The notes: generated from the letters alone by a model not told the origin. A stretch of DNA of 64,000 nucleotides from Candidatus Gastranaerophilales bacterium (GCA_028693235.1 JAQUVW010000003.1:1-64000); one strand, 5' to 3'. Positions 27,417 to 37,011 are shown, counted from the first letter of the stretch. Numbers and translations: made by a program.

Positions 27417-27423
27417 AACATAC

Positions 27424-27429
27424 ATTTTA
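27424..27429 (-). promoter_or_regulatory. -10 box 7 bases before uvrC ATG
   Basis: TAAAAT on the minus strand, then seven bases, then the ATG at 27416. No Shine-Dalgarno is present. One of several near-leaderless start arrangements in the window. Confidence 0.35.
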
Positions 27430-27593
27430 CACCATTTTTTCGTATTAAGAAAGTTTACATTAATTAATGAACAAATTTTTAAAGGTTTAGAAAGCACAAT
27501 AAGATGGCAATTAAAAAACTGTAAGATTGGCTCTTCTTTGGCTATCGTTTTTCATAAATTAGTTTCTGCAATTAATAACAAAAGGAAATAAAA

Positions 27594-27866
27594 ATGATAC
27601 TTGAGTACAAGGTGAATGAACAGGAAGTTCAGGCGGCATGGCTTAAAACGCTTTATGACATCGTCGAAGAATTGAACTGCAAATGCCAAACTTACATTGA
27701 TGAGGCATACAATAGGGTCAACCGAAATGTCGACAGAACCAGAATTATTGAAGTCTACGGTTCGGACACAATGCTAAGTTGGCTAAAACTAAGAATGGAA
27801 CGCTATCATCACTTTATTTCCAACTACAACGAAAAACCTGAAATTAAAACTCAATTTATTGACTGA
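27594..27866 (+). CDS. small hypothetical protein
   Basis: 90 residues, not recognised. It is charged and probably helical throughout (EQEVQAAWLKTLYDIVEEL, then RVNRNVDRTRIIEVYGSD), without signal peptide, cysteine cluster or membrane segment. A clear AAAGGAAA precedes the ATG, and a strong terminator (27911) follows, so it is a real single-gene unit. It lies between uvrC and the SNF2 helicase. The helical, Trp/Tyr-containing build would suit a small adaptor or regulatory protein, but this is a guess. Confidence 0.65.
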   Translation: MILEYKVNEQEVQAAWLKTLYDIVEELNCKCQTYIDEAYNRVNRNVDRTRIIEVYGSDTMLSWLKLRMERYHHFISNYNEKPEIKTQFID

Positions 27867-27910
27867 TTTTTTGGTCAATACTTCCCGCAAACAAAAACAT
27901 CTACACGTCT

Positions 27911-27942
27911 AAAGACAGTAATCATATCGATTGCTGTCTTTT
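27911..27942 (+). terminator. intrinsic terminator
   Basis: AAAGACAGTAATC (27911-27923) pairs with GATTGCTGTCTTT (13 pairs, one of them G-U), followed by a T-rich tract. It ends the small gene at 27594. Confidence 0.85.
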
Positions 27943-28018
27943 ATTTGCATTTTCTTTAACTCCGTTTTTTTATATTCGCAAATTTTTTACTTTTTTGTTA
28001 TAATCATACACCAGAGAT

Positions 28019-28047
28019 GTGCTTGTAACTGATATCATTCGAAGCAC
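28019..28047 (+). repeat. hairpin in the 5' leader of the SNF2 gene
   Basis: GTGCTT (28019-28024) pairs with AAGCAC (28042-28047); the loop contains the palindrome TGATATCA. A TATAAT at 27999-28004 places the transcript start near 28011, so the hairpin would lie at the 5' end of the mRNA. Confidence 0.4.
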
Positions 28048-28062
28048 TAGAAACCGGTTTAT

Positions 28063-31056
28063 ATGACTAACAATAAAGAAATTAATAAAGACTTTTCGTT
28101 TTCATTTAAAAAAAATAACATTGATGACCTTTTTCAAAACCTAACAGAAAACCCTGTCGGACTAGAGAAAAAAGACTTTCGACTTACTCTCAGCACTCTC
28201 TATCAAATCTTTGAAGATGAATTTGAAGCAACTTTTAACCAAGCTAACACAATTCTAAGAGCTACGGATTTCAAATTTTTACTGGACGGTCCTAAGCCTG
28301 AAGTTTTCGTCTACCCTATGAATAACTTTGATTTCTATTTGAAATCAAAAGGCTCTCTATATCGTTTCAGCTCAACAACTATAAAAATTGAAGAAGACGG
28401 GCAACTCGTAGAAAAAGAAGGCTACAAAGTTCCTATCGATATTATTTGGGAATATTTCACTAACTTTGATACAGTTATAGACAATGATGCCCTAACTGCC
28501 TCTTTTGCCGCTATAAACAAGCTTACTCAATTTATTCTAAAAGCTGTGCAAAAATTGTATTTCTTGCCAAAAGTTATGTTTACAGACAACTTCTTTACTT
28601 TAAAATACGAACTTTTTTCTGTAACAGAAGCACTGCAAGATTCCATGCACGCTATGTATTCCTTGAATTTTGACGCTTACGCTGATAAGAAAAATGCCAT
28701 AGATGCTTTAATTGATAGCTATTTGAACTACATTGTTTTTAAATTTTTACATATCAAAATTTCTAAATTTAAAGAACTTAAAGCCGCTCAATATTTTACA
28801 AAGCCGTTAAATAACAAACGCTACGTTCGCTCAAATGACATCGGAATGGCTATCAGCGAATGGCTTGACGAAATATATATCGGTAAATACGAAATTGCTC
28901 CGCAATTGGATATCAAAAAAATATCAGAAGACAATTTTGAGCTCACTATCTCAATCAAAGCAACCTCTAAAAAAGCAAATTTCGAGCCTATTCAGCTTGC
29001 TGACATGTACAATATGGATACAATCTTCGAGCTCAACGGGGCTTATGTTGTCAGCATGGTTGAAAAACAAATTAATTACGCTTTGAGATACTTCCCCGAA
29101 CTTGAAAAAATGTTTGAAGATGAATCTAATCTCAAAATGAAATTGACTTTAAATGATGTCTACAAAATTATTGCTCACATTTCTTATTACTTAACCAAAG
29201 CAGGCATTGTCGTTAATCTTCCTGATAATCTCGACAACATTATCGTGCCTAGAGCCTCTATAAACGCAAAAATTAAAGCTTCAAGAGAATCTGAAGTCTA
29301 CGAAATTTTGAACGGAACAAACTCAAGCATAAGCCTTTCAAGTATTTTTGACTTCGAATATCAAGTCGCCATTGGGGACGAAAAAATTTCTGTCGAAGAA
29401 TTCGAAAAACTTACAAAAGATGCAAACGGGCTTGTTTGCTACAAAAACGTATATATTCTCGTTGACCCTGCTGAAAATCAAGCCTTGATTGACAAGCTTA
29501 AACACCCAAAAATCGACAAAATCACAAAAATGCAAATGCTCCACTCTGCCTTTTCCGGGCAGCTTAACGAATATGAATTCGATTATGATGAAGCTTTTGC
29601 GAACATTATCAAAGATATTACAAAAGTCAAAGAAGTCACTGTTCCAACTTCTTTAATCGGAACACTAAGACCTTACCAAGAAAATGGGCTAAAATGGCTC
29701 TACACCAACACAACAAAAGGCTTTGGCTCTTGTATGGCTGACGATATGGGACTTGGAAAAACAATTCAAGTTATAACACTAATTTTGAAACTAAAAGAAG
29801 AAAATAAACTTAAACAACCGGCTTTGGTAATTTGTCCTACAACCTTACTCGGCAACTGGAGAAAAGAGCTCGGAATGTTTGCCCCATCTTTAAAAGTCAG
29901 TGTTTACCACGGTTTGGACAGAAAACTCGACACAAAAGCTGACATCATTATTACAACTTTCGCCATCTTGAGAATTGATATCGAAGAAATCAAAAAAACT
30001 AACTGGAGCATGCTTATCGTCGACGAAGCTCAAAATATCAAAAACCCTGATACGTCGCAAACCTTGGCTGTCAAATCGTTAAAATCAGATATCAAAATTG
30101 CAATGACCGGTACTCCTGTTGAAAACAAATTGACAGAATTGTGGAGTATTTTCGACTTCATCAACAAAGGCTATTTAGGCTCAATAAAAGACTTCCAAAA
30201 GAGCTATGCAACGCCAATTGAACGATTTAAGCAGGTTTCAAGAGCTGACAAATTGAAATTATCAATTTCACCTTTCGTTTTGAGAAGATTAAAAACAGAT
30301 AAAACAATCATTAACGATTTGCCTGAAAAAATGGTTATTGATGACTACTGCTATCTATCAAAATCCCAAGCAGCTCTATATGAAAAAACCCTCAACGACC
30401 TGATGGGACAAATTTCAACAATAAAAGGCATAAACCGTCGTGGTATGATTTTCAAACTGATTACCGCCCTAAAACAAATCTGTAATCACCCTTATCAATA
30501 CTTGAAAAACGGTGAAATGACTAAAGATAACTCAGGAAAATGTGAAAAATTCATTTCGTTATTAGGCTCAATAATGGATAACGATGAAAAAACCATTGTA
30601 TTTACTCAATACAAAGAAATGGGCACAATCCTTTGTGATATAATTCAAAAAGAATTGAACACGGAACCACTCTTCTTCCACGGCTCTTTAAATCCGTCTC
30701 AAAGAGAAGCTCTATTGACTCGATTTGACGAAGATGAAGAAGCAAAAGTTATGATTTTATCACTAAAAGCAGGTGGCACAGGGTTAAACTTGACCACTGC
30801 GACAAACGTTATCCACTACGATTTGTGGTGGAACCCTGCTGTAGAAGACCAAGCTACAGACAGAAGCTACCGTATCGGACAGGATAAAAACGTTATGGTT
30901 CACAGATTGGTGACACTCGGCACTTTTGAAGAAAAAATCGACGAAATGATTAAGCAAAAGAAAGAACTTGTAAATCTTGCAGTATTTGAAGGCGAAAAGA
31001 CTATAACAGAACTTACTGATGAAGAAATTTACAAAATATTTACTTTAAGTGCTTAA
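28063..31056 (+). CDS. SNF2-family helicase-like ATPase
   Basis: 997 residues. About 530 N-terminal residues have no motif I recognise. Then comes a complete SNF2 motor: LRPYQENGLKWL, Walker A DDMGLGKT (560-567), Walker B VDEAQNIKN (654-657 DEAQ), MTGTPVENKL, then the second lobe with VFTQYKEMG, KAGGTGLNLT and DRSYRIGQDKNV. Bacterial SNF2 proteins move along double-stranded DNA and can displace stalled RNA polymerase (as RapA does) or serve repair and defence. No nuclease domain or defence partner is nearby, so a housekeeping role is more likely. Start ATG at 28063 has only a weak ribosome binding site. Confidence 0.88.
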   Translation: MTNNKEINKDFSFSFKKNNIDDLFQNLTENPVGLEKKDFRLTLSTLYQIFEDEFEATFNQANTILRATDFKFLLDGPKPEVFVYPMNNFDFYLKSKGSLYRFSSTTIKIEEDGQLVEKEGYKVPIDIIWEYFTNFDTVIDNDALTASFAAINKLTQFILKAVQKLYFLPKVMFTDNFFTLKYELFSVTEALQDSMHAMYSLNFDAYADKKNAIDALIDSYLNYIVFKFLHIKISKFKELKAAQYFTKPLNNKRYVRSNDIGMAISEWLDEIYIGKYEIAPQLDIKKISEDNFELTISIKATSKKANFEPIQLADMYNMDTIFELNGAYVVSMVEKQINYALRYFPELEKMFEDESNLKMKLTLNDVYKIIAHISYYLTKAGIVVNLPDNLDNIIVPRASINAKIKASRESEVYEILNGTNSSISLSSIFDFEYQVAIGDEKISVEEFEKLTKDANGLVCYKNVYILVDPAENQALIDKLKHPKIDKITKMQMLHSAFSGQLNEYEFDYDEAFANIIKDITKVKEVTVPTSLIGTLRPYQENGLKWLYTNTTKGFGSCMADDMGLGKTIQVITLILKLKEENKLKQPALVICPTTLLGNWRKELGMFAPSLKVSVYHGLDRKLDTKADIIITTFAILRIDIEEIKKTNWSMLIVDEAQNIKNPDTSQTLAVKSLKSDIKIAMTGTPVENKLTELWSIFDFINKGYLGSIKDFQKSYATPIERFKQVSRADKLKLSISPFVLRRLKTDKTIINDLPEKMVIDDYCYLSKSQAALYEKTLNDLMGQISTIKGINRRGMIFKLITALKQICNHPYQYLKNGEMTKDNSGKCEKFISLLGSIMDNDEKTIVFTQYKEMGTILCDIIQKELNTEPLFFHGSLNPSQREALLTRFDEDEEAKVMILSLKAGGTGLNLTTATNVIHYDLWWNPAVEDQATDRSYRIGQDKNVMVHRLVTLGTFEEKIDEMIKQKKELVNLAVFEGEKTITELTDEEIYKIFTLSA

Positions 31057-31094
31057 ATAAATATCTGTTTTTAGCTTTTTTTAATATAAAATAA

Positions 31095-31304
31095 CTATTT
31101 GCAATGACAAAGTGCACAACAAGATTCACAACCATCTACTTTGTCATAATAAGTTGATGCCTTTTTAATAGCATCATGACATGATTCGAAACAACCTAAA
31201 AAAAGCATATTATGCGGTAATGGCAAATAATCACATTTTTCAGAATGAACCGAATGAAAGCCAATTTCATTAATCTTTTTACTAACATAATAATTAAGTA
31301 GCAT
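31095..31304 (-). CDS. small Cys/His-rich protein, probably zinc-binding
   Basis: 69 residues. The order VHSEKCDYLP, LFLGCFESCHDAIKKA, then DGCESCCALCHC matches a widespread group of small proteins with a conserved His-Cys start and a Cys-rich end; I know the pattern but no function. The cysteines and histidines would bind one or two zinc ions. The start at 31304 is fixed by AGGAG four bases upstream; an ATG ten codons earlier lacks one. A consensus promoter lies directly upstream, so expression should be high. Confidence 0.72.
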   Translation of the reverse strand: MLLNYYVSKKINEIGFHSVHSEKCDYLPLPHNMLFLGCFESCHDAIKKASTYYDKVDGCESCCALCHCK

Positions 31305-31332
31305 ATTTTCTCCTAGAAAATCTATTACTACC

Positions 31333-31361
31333 ATTATAGTTTTTTATCCCATATATGTCAA
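31333..31361 (-). promoter_or_regulatory. perfect consensus sigma-70 promoter
   Basis: On the minus strand TTGACA (31356-31361) and TATAAT (31333-31338) are separated by exactly 17 bases. The start would fall about 20 bases before the ATG at 31304. This is the only exact consensus promoter I noticed. Confidence 0.85.
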
Positions 31362-31389
31362 TTTTTCAAGATTGTTTCACTAACTTATA

Positions 31390-32835
31390 TTAACAAGTTA
31401 CATCATTATATAGATTTGAATACTCTACTGCACTTTTATCCCAGCTGTATTGGTAGTGCATTGCGGAATTCATCATCGCAGACCATGTATGCTTGTAATG
31501 GAATGTATTTATTGCACATTGAATTGCCTCAAGCATGTCGAAAGCTTCGTAACGCCAAAACTTGAAGCCATTTGAATTATCTAACGGATAGCCGACAATC
31601 GTATCATCAAGACCTCCTGTCGCTCTCACAATAGGAATTGTACCGTATTTGAGGGCAATTAGCTGGCTCAAGCCACAGGGTTCAAACCTTGAGGGCATCA
31701 AAAACATATCTGCACCTGCATAGATTTTTTGCCCAATATCAACCTTGTATTCAAGACAGACTTTTATATTTGAACATTCTGACGCCAGTTTTGCCAAAAA
31801 GTCTTCATATTTTTTATCACCTGTACCCAAAATTACAATATCGGCTTGCACATTTTTTAATTCTGACTCAATTGGTTCAAATAAATCGAAACCTTTTTGC
31901 TCAACCAAACGAGAAACAATTCCGATAAGCGGTCTATCTTCGTTAAAAGGGAGTCCGAAATAATTTAATATCTCCTTTTTATTTTTCAATTTAGCTTGCA
32001 TATTTGATGGCGAATAATGATAATCAACATAGGGGTCAGTTTCCGGATTAAAGACAGAATAATCAACTCCGTTCAAAATCCCAACAACTTTATCTTTATT
32101 CTTTTTCAAAGCCCAATCCAGACCTTCTCCATACTCAGGTGTCATTATTTCCTTAGAATATCTTGGCGAAACAGCAATTATCTTGTCTGTGTAGTTGATA
32201 GCACCTTTGAGCCAGATTACAGAACCAAAGTGTTCAACCCCGTCTGAATTAAAGACATCTTGTTTATCAATACCCGCAAAATCAAGAATATCTTCAAAAT
32301 AACGACCCTGATAAGCCAAATTGTGTATAGACAAAACTGTTTTTGTATTTTTATAGAAATCATCATTTTTAAAAGTCGATTTCAAATACACCGGAATCAT
32401 TGACGTATGCCAGTCATTGCAATGGAGTACAGATGGTTTAAAATTTAAAAGCTTAGCATATTCCAAAACTGCCCTTGAAAATACGATAAAACGTTCTTGC
32501 TCGTATCTGTCATCAATGCAAGAGGGATAAACCTTGTCAAAACAAGAAAAATATTTTTTATTATCTATAAAAAAGATATTAATATTTGTATCTTTTACTT
32601 TTGCCATTTTTAATGTGAAAAAATATTCACTTATACCGAATTTCAGCCTGATTTTAGAATTAGGGACATCAGTAATTTTATACTTTTGGCAATCAATTGA
32701 GCCGATAAAAGGTGCAAATATCGCCACTTGATGACCTAATTTCTCGATAAAAGAAGGCAAACTACCCATTACATCTGCAAGTCCACCGACTTTCATATAA
32801 GGAGCAACCTCAAAAGACGCAAATAATATCTTCAT
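31390..32835 (-). CDS. glgA: glycogen synthase
   Basis: 481 residues, GT5 family. FEVAPYMKVGGLADV near the start contains the KxGG ADP-glucose site, HCNDWHTSMIPVY and SIHNLAYQG are typical, and MPSRFEPCGLSQL plus GTIPIVRATGGL form the C-terminal catalytic region. It extends glycogen or other alpha-1,4-glucan from ADP-glucose. It is the third gene after bioB and ruvA, 9 bases from ruvA. The GH57 gene at the right edge is another alpha-glucan enzyme. Confidence 0.95.
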   Translation of the reverse strand: MKILFASFEVAPYMKVGGLADVMGSLPSFIEKLGHQVAIFAPFIGSIDCQKYKITDVPNSKIRLKFGISEYFFTLKMAKVKDTNINIFFIDNKKYFSCFDKVYPSCIDDRYEQERFIVFSRAVLEYAKLLNFKPSVLHCNDWHTSMIPVYLKSTFKNDDFYKNTKTVLSIHNLAYQGRYFEDILDFAGIDKQDVFNSDGVEHFGSVIWLKGAINYTDKIIAVSPRYSKEIMTPEYGEGLDWALKKNKDKVVGILNGVDYSVFNPETDPYVDYHYSPSNMQAKLKNKKEILNYFGLPFNEDRPLIGIVSRLVEQKGFDLFEPIESELKNVQADIVILGTGDKKYEDFLAKLASECSNIKVCLEYKVDIGQKIYAGADMFLMPSRFEPCGLSQLIALKYGTIPIVRATGGLDDTIVGYPLDNSNGFKFWRYEAFDMLEAIQCAINTFHYKHTWSAMMNSAMHYQYSWDKSAVEYSNLYNDVTC

Positions 32836-32844
32836 ATAAACATC

Positions 32845-33477
32845 CTATTGTTGAGCCAAAAACTCTAAAGCATACCTCAAGACCTCTTCTGAATCCTTTG
32901 GCATTTTTATTGATGAAACAACAGCTTTTATCGCAGCTTTGGCTTCATTTATTGTATAACCCAATGACAAGAGTACACTTTGTGCTTCGGAAATGCAATC
33001 AGCTGAAAGATTGGTATTTTCTGAAACATCATCAACGGGTACTGGGGTGACATTTGACCAATTTATCAGTTTATCTTTGAGCTCAAGAATAATTTTTTGA
33101 GCAAGTTTAGGACCAACGCCCTTAGCCCTTGAAAGCTCTTTGTAATCTGATTTCACAACGACATTTATAAGTTCTGAAACAGGAAACTCATCAAGAAGCA
33201 ACAAGGACAATTTAACTCCAACGCCAGATACTGATTGAAGAATATTAAAAATATCTCTTTCCTCTTTTGTCAAAAATCCACACAAAGACATTGAGTCTTC
33301 CCGATGAATAAGAGAGATGAATATTTTGACATTAGAATCAATATCAGGTAATTTTTGTATGGTTTGAGGAGTAACCAACAAAAGATACCCCACACCATTA
33401 GCCTCAACAACTGCGTTTGAGCCACGGTATGACTGCGTTTGTTTGGATATCAACAATCCTTTTATATAATCATACAT
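32845..33477 (-). CDS. ruvA: Holliday junction DNA helicase subunit RuvA
   Basis: 210 residues. An OB-fold begins with MYDYIKGLL and ends near the sequence LIHREDSMSLCGF. Two helix-hairpin-helix motifs follow (SVSGVGVKLSLLLL and RAKGVGPKLAQKII), and domain III (SEAQSVLLSLGYTINEAKAAI) binds RuvB. It holds the four-way junction during branch migration. Its ATG overlaps the bioB stop by one base (TAATG). ruvB and ruvC are not in the window. Confidence 0.95.
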   Translation of the reverse strand: MYDYIKGLLISKQTQSYRGSNAVVEANGVGYLLLVTPQTIQKLPDIDSNVKIFISLIHREDSMSLCGFLTKEERDIFNILQSVSGVGVKLSLLLLDEFPVSELINVVVKSDYKELSRAKGVGPKLAQKIILELKDKLINWSNVTPVPVDDVSENTNLSADCISEAQSVLLSLGYTINEAKAAIKAVVSSIKMPKDSEEVLRYALEFLAQQ

Positions 33478-34397
33478 TATTTTATATTTTTCCCGAGTTC
33501 TGTAACGGTTTCAATATCTTCATAAGGCTCTATACCGATAGTAGTGAGCATATTGCCCATTATCATTCCTTCTACACAATGTTGTAGAGCAATTTTTTGT
33601 GTTTCAGGAGTCAATCGCAATTTTCTTCCGCCTGCAAATCTTATTATAGCATTAGGAACTGCAATTTTAAATATAGCCATAGTCCTTAAAACATGCTCTT
33701 CGTCGATTTTATCTATATAAGACTCAAACGGGGTATTTTTTATAGGACAAAGAACATTTACAGGAATAGAATCGGGCTCAATTTCCGCAAGCTCCATTGC
33801 CATCTCGATACGTTGAAGAATAGACTCGCCCATTCCCAAAATAACACCACAACAAAGTTCCATGCCATATTTTTTAACAAGTTTTATCGTATCAATTCTG
33901 TCCTGATATGTATGAGTAGTACAAACATCAGAATAATAAGAACGGCAGGTATTTATATTGTGATGGAAACGGTTAAGTCCGGCTTCAGCCAATGCTTTCG
34001 CTTGTTCTTCCGTAATTATACCAATTGACGCACAACTCGTAAGCCCTTCAATAGAATTAATAAGTTTAATCATTTTTAAAATATGAGGAAAATCCTCCTC
34101 GTTTGGACGTTTACCGGATGTTACAACAGCAAATCTTGTCGCTTTATTTTTTCTTGCTTCAACTGCTGTTTTCAAGACATCTTCTTCAGTCACCAACGGA
34201 TTTGTTTCAATATCAGTATTGTAATGTGAACTTTGTGCACAATATTTACAATTTTGCGAGCACTTACCTGTTCTCGCACTAATTAATGAACAAAATTCAA
34301 CGTTATTTGAAAGATGTTCAGCAGCCTTATCAAGTAGCTCATCTAAAGGCAAATAATATAATCTTAATAGCTCATCAGCTGTAAATTTTTCAGACAT
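33477..34397 (-). CDS. bioB: biotin synthase
   Basis: 306 residues, radical SAM. The [4Fe-4S] triad is C46, C50, C53 (GKCSQNCKYC). Motifs typical of BioB are HHNINT, GVILGMGES and IRFAGGRKLRL, the latter with the [2Fe-2S]-linked arginine. It inserts sulfur into dethiobiotin. No other bio gene is visible here; coupling to ruvA is through the TAATG overlap. Confidence 0.92.
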   Translation of the reverse strand: MSEKFTADELLRLYYLPLDELLDKAAEHLSNNVEFCSLISARTGKCSQNCKYCAQSSHYNTDIETNPLVTEEDVLKTAVEARKNKATRFAVVTSGKRPNEEDFPHILKMIKLINSIEGLTSCASIGIITEEQAKALAEAGLNRFHHNINTCRSYYSDVCTTHTYQDRIDTIKLVKKYGMELCCGVILGMGESILQRIEMAMELAEIEPDSIPVNVLCPIKNTPFESYIDKIDEEHVLRTMAIFKIAVPNAIIRFAGGRKLRLTPETQKIALQHCVEGMIMGNMLTTIGIEPYEDIETVTELGKNIK

Positions 34398-34460
34398 TTA
34401 AAAACTTTCTATTCTTGTATTCAAATAGAGGATATAACAAAAATAACTCAAAATAAAGAT

Positions 34461-35060
34461 TTATCCCTTAATCATTGAATTATAAATAGCCAAAGTTTTT
34501 GACGCCTGCTTATTCTTATTCATTTTTTTATAAGTAAGGGCTAAATTATAAAAGAAATCGGGTTCATCATTTTTTAGCTGAATAGCCTTTATAAAATTGG
34601 ATTTCGCAGATTTGAATTCAGAATCTTTGAGATATGCACAACCTAAATTGTAATAACCGTAAGCAAAGTCTTTCTTGTATTTTACAGCCTGCTGAAAATT
34701 TTGAATAGCAGAAACCGTCTTATTGTCCTTCAAGTATATCAAGCCTAAATTGTAATATGCCTTATAAAAAGTAGGTTCCACTTCAATCGCTTTTTGAAGA
34801 AGAAAAACAGAATCCATTTCTTTGTCATAGTCTTGAGTAATATTTGCAAGCAAGAACCACATCTCAGCGTCCCTATCAGATTCAGGGATTGTTGCAATTA
34901 ACTGGTATGCTTCTTGCAATTTATTAGCGTTATAAAGAGCTATAATTGCCTCTCTGTCCACCGGAGTTTGTATAGCTACCTCATTATCTTCTGCAAACGC
35001 AGAATTGCTACAAAATGTTAAACAAACGAAAATATTTAAGATTAACAACAATTTCTTCAT
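34461..35060 (-). CDS. secreted TPR-repeat protein
   Basis: 199 residues. MKKLLLILNIFVCLTF begins a signal peptide, probably cut after NSAFA. At least three tetratricopeptide repeats follow: FYKAYYNLGLIYLKD, FAYGYYNLGCAYLKD and EPDFFYNLALTYKKM. TPR stacks bind other proteins, here probably in the periplasm. The start at 35060 is selected because it gives a normal signal peptide; the preceding 52 in-frame codons are not signal-like. A TATAAT exactly six bases upstream and no ribosome binding site imply a leaderless mRNA. Confidence 0.8.
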   Translation of the reverse strand: MKKLLLILNIFVCLTFCSNSAFAEDNEVAIQTPVDREAIIALYNANKLQEAYQLIATIPESDRDAEMWFLLANITQDYDKEMDSVFLLQKAIEVEPTFYKAYYNLGLIYLKDNKTVSAIQNFQQAVKYKKDFAYGYYNLGCAYLKDSEFKSAKSNFIKAIQLKNDEPDFFYNLALTYKKMNKNKQASKTLAIYNSMIKG

Positions 35061-35066
35061 GGCAAT

Positions 35067-35072
35067 ATTATA
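35067..35072 (-). promoter_or_regulatory. -10 box 6 bases before the TPR gene ATG
   Basis: TATAAT on the minus strand, then ATTGCC, then ATG at 35060. Transcription should start at or within a base or two of the A of ATG. Confidence 0.5.
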
Positions 35073-35214
35073 GCTAAACTCGATTTTAATTGCCACCTTT
35101 GTTTTAAATATGAATGTTATGTAAATATTTATTGCAAAATCGAGAATTTCTTCAATAATCACTGCTAAAATACGTTTATTATTATATATAGCGCTAAGGA
35201 AAAGTATTGGTACC

Positions 35215-36129
35215 ATGATTTATCTCGATATTGATTTGTCATATCTTGCAAAGTACTTTGATGTCGGAACTCAAAGGATAAACCAGTATGGCTTAAAATC
35301 CATCGATGATATTATGGAAGCAGAAGCTGCTAACGGCAACTCTGCAGCTTCTAATTTTGACTTAAAAGTTCTCAAAGACCCTAAAGCTCTTGTAAAAGTG
35401 TTTAAATTGATGAGCCCTAGAAATCGATTTAAAATTTTGAGAAATATGAGTCAAGAAGATTTGAAATATTTAATGCAGTTCATGGACAAAAAAGACCTCG
35501 TAACAGGATTGAACTACTTTACAAAAGATAAACTCGTAAATTTGATGTACGAGCTTCCTAAAGAAAAAATTTCAAAATGTTTATTCTCTAAATTTTCACC
35601 CAAAAAATTCTTAAAAATGATTCCGGAAAGAGAAATAAACTACTTCTTTGAATCATCAAAATTAGATAAAAATGAGATAATTAAAGAGGTCCAAAACCTC
35701 GAGCCTGACGCATTACAAGGTCTTATGGAAAATATAACAGGACAACCTCAAAATCCGAATTCAGCTCCTGATGCTAAAGAAGTCGGAAAAACTTTGCAGT
35801 CATTATCTCCGCAAAAATTTAAAAAAGCTATTCAATCAATGGACAGAAAGCATAAATCTCAAATAATCTTGGCTTTAACCGAAAAACATCCAGATTTATT
35901 CTGCGAATTTTCTAAAGACGCTTTAATGTTCCCGCTTAAACAACTCGAAAAACCTGAACTTGTCAAAACAACATCTGTTCTTGAACAAGAGGACTTGGTT
36001 GAAATGGTAAGCGAATTACCAGAAGACTTGATGGCAGTAGTTGTTACGCAACTTGACCCTGAAAAATTAGCGGAAGTATTATGCGACAGATTCCAAGATG
36101 TGCTCCAAGATATCGGCTCTCTAGGCTAA
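35215..36129 (+). CDS. MgtE N-domain/FliG-like helical repeat protein
   Basis: 304 residues, all helical, soluble. It holds short two-helix units such as MSPRNRFKILRNMSQEDLKYL, then LSPQKFKKAIQSMDRKHKSQIIL and LEQEDLVEMVSELPEDLMAVVVTQLDPEKLAEVL. This last unit looks like the MgtE intracellular N domain (also used by FliG). There is no transporter or flagellar domain, so it would be a free-standing scaffold. ATG at 35215; a purine-rich AAGGAAAA lies about 15 bases upstream, rather far. It diverges from the TPR gene and converges with the solute-binding protein, with a 4-base overlap at the stops. Function unknown. Confidence 0.65.
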   Translation: MIYLDIDLSYLAKYFDVGTQRINQYGLKSIDDIMEAEAANGNSAASNFDLKVLKDPKALVKVFKLMSPRNRFKILRNMSQEDLKYLMQFMDKKDLVTGLNYFTKDKLVNLMYELPKEKISKCLFSKFSPKKFLKMIPEREINYFFESSKLDKNEIIKEVQNLEPDALQGLMENITGQPQNPNSAPDAKEVGKTLQSLSPQKFKKAIQSMDRKHKSQIILALTEKHPDLFCEFSKDALMFPLKQLEKPELVKTTSVLEQEDLVEMVSELPEDLMAVVVTQLDPEKLAEVLCDRFQDVLQDIGSLG

Positions 36130-36914
36130 TTAGGCAAGTTCCATTTATGTTTAATTTTGCTCAATGTACCGTCATGATTCATGTCATTCAAAACTCTATT
36201 AAGATTAGTTTTTAACGCTAATGTGTCTTCTGAATTTTTAAAAGCAATACCGTATGGCTCTTGCGTCATTCTTGATTGTAATATTTTATAATTAGGATTG
36301 TCCATAATAAAACCAACAAGCAATGAATCATCTGTAGTCAACGCATCGCCTTTGCCTGCTTTGAATGCCTTAAAGGCTTCATCATAATTTCTATAGCCTT
36401 GAGCAATTGCAGATGGAGCAAAGAACCTTAAATTTTTCTCGCCTGTTGTTCCCAATATAACGATGACTTTCTTGCCGTTTAAATCTTTAATGGTTGAAAT
36501 TGAACTGTTTTTTGGAACCAATACAGCCTGACCTGCTACATAATAAGGATTAGAAAAATCAACTATCATCTTTCTTTGCGGGGTTATAGACATAGTCGCA
36601 ATAACCACATCAACATCACCTGTTGTAATAGCTTGAATTCTATTAGCCGGCGTAACTTGTCTGAACTCTATCTTTTTTGAACTACCTAGTAATCTTTTTG
36701 CCAGTTCTCTTGCTATATCAACATCAGCACCTTGCAAAGCACCTTTTGGCGTAATATACCCGAAAGGTTTTGCTTCAAACTGCGTGCCAATTATAATCTT
36801 ATCTCTTTGCAAAATATTTTGATAAACATCTGTTTCCTTTTCAAACTTTGAACAACCTGTAACCATAAAGACAATGGCTAAAAATATCATAGCTAATCTA
36901 TTAAACTTAAACAT
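36126..36914 (-). CDS. family 3 solute-binding lipoprotein
   Basis: 262 residues. A lipoprotein signal peptide ends at VTGC (C21). The rest is the periplasmic binding protein type II fold of amino-acid ABC systems: RDKIIIGTQFEAKPFGY, ADVDIARELAKRLLG, VDVVIATMSITPQRK and DFSNPYYVAGQ. It should capture a polar amino acid outside the cytoplasmic membrane. No permease or ATPase gene is adjacent, so it is an orphan that serves a transporter elsewhere or acts as a sensor. AAGGAGAAA lies before the ATG. Confidence 0.87.
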   Translation of the reverse strand: MFKFNRLAMIFLAIVFMVTGCSKFEKETDVYQNILQRDKIIIGTQFEAKPFGYITPKGALQGADVDIARELAKRLLGSSKKIEFRQVTPANRIQAITTGDVDVVIATMSITPQRKMIVDFSNPYYVAGQAVLVPKNSSISTIKDLNGKKVIVILGTTGEKNLRFFAPSAIAQGYRNYDEAFKAFKAGKGDALTTDDSLLVGFIMDNPNYKILQSRMTQEPYGIAFKNSEDTLALKTNLNRVLNDMNHDGTLSKIKHKWNLPN

Positions 36915-37011
36915 AAATTTCTCCTTGATATTGGTATTAAATCACGCTCAAAGAAATAAATAAAGAAAAGAATTTACACGATTTATTTGATGACTTTATT
37001 TTTTAAATAGT

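Noticed and set aside
28063-31056. SNF2 helicase as part of a phage-defence system
   Set aside because: No nuclease, methylase or other defence gene adjoins; the neighbours are a small unknown gene and a zinc protein.
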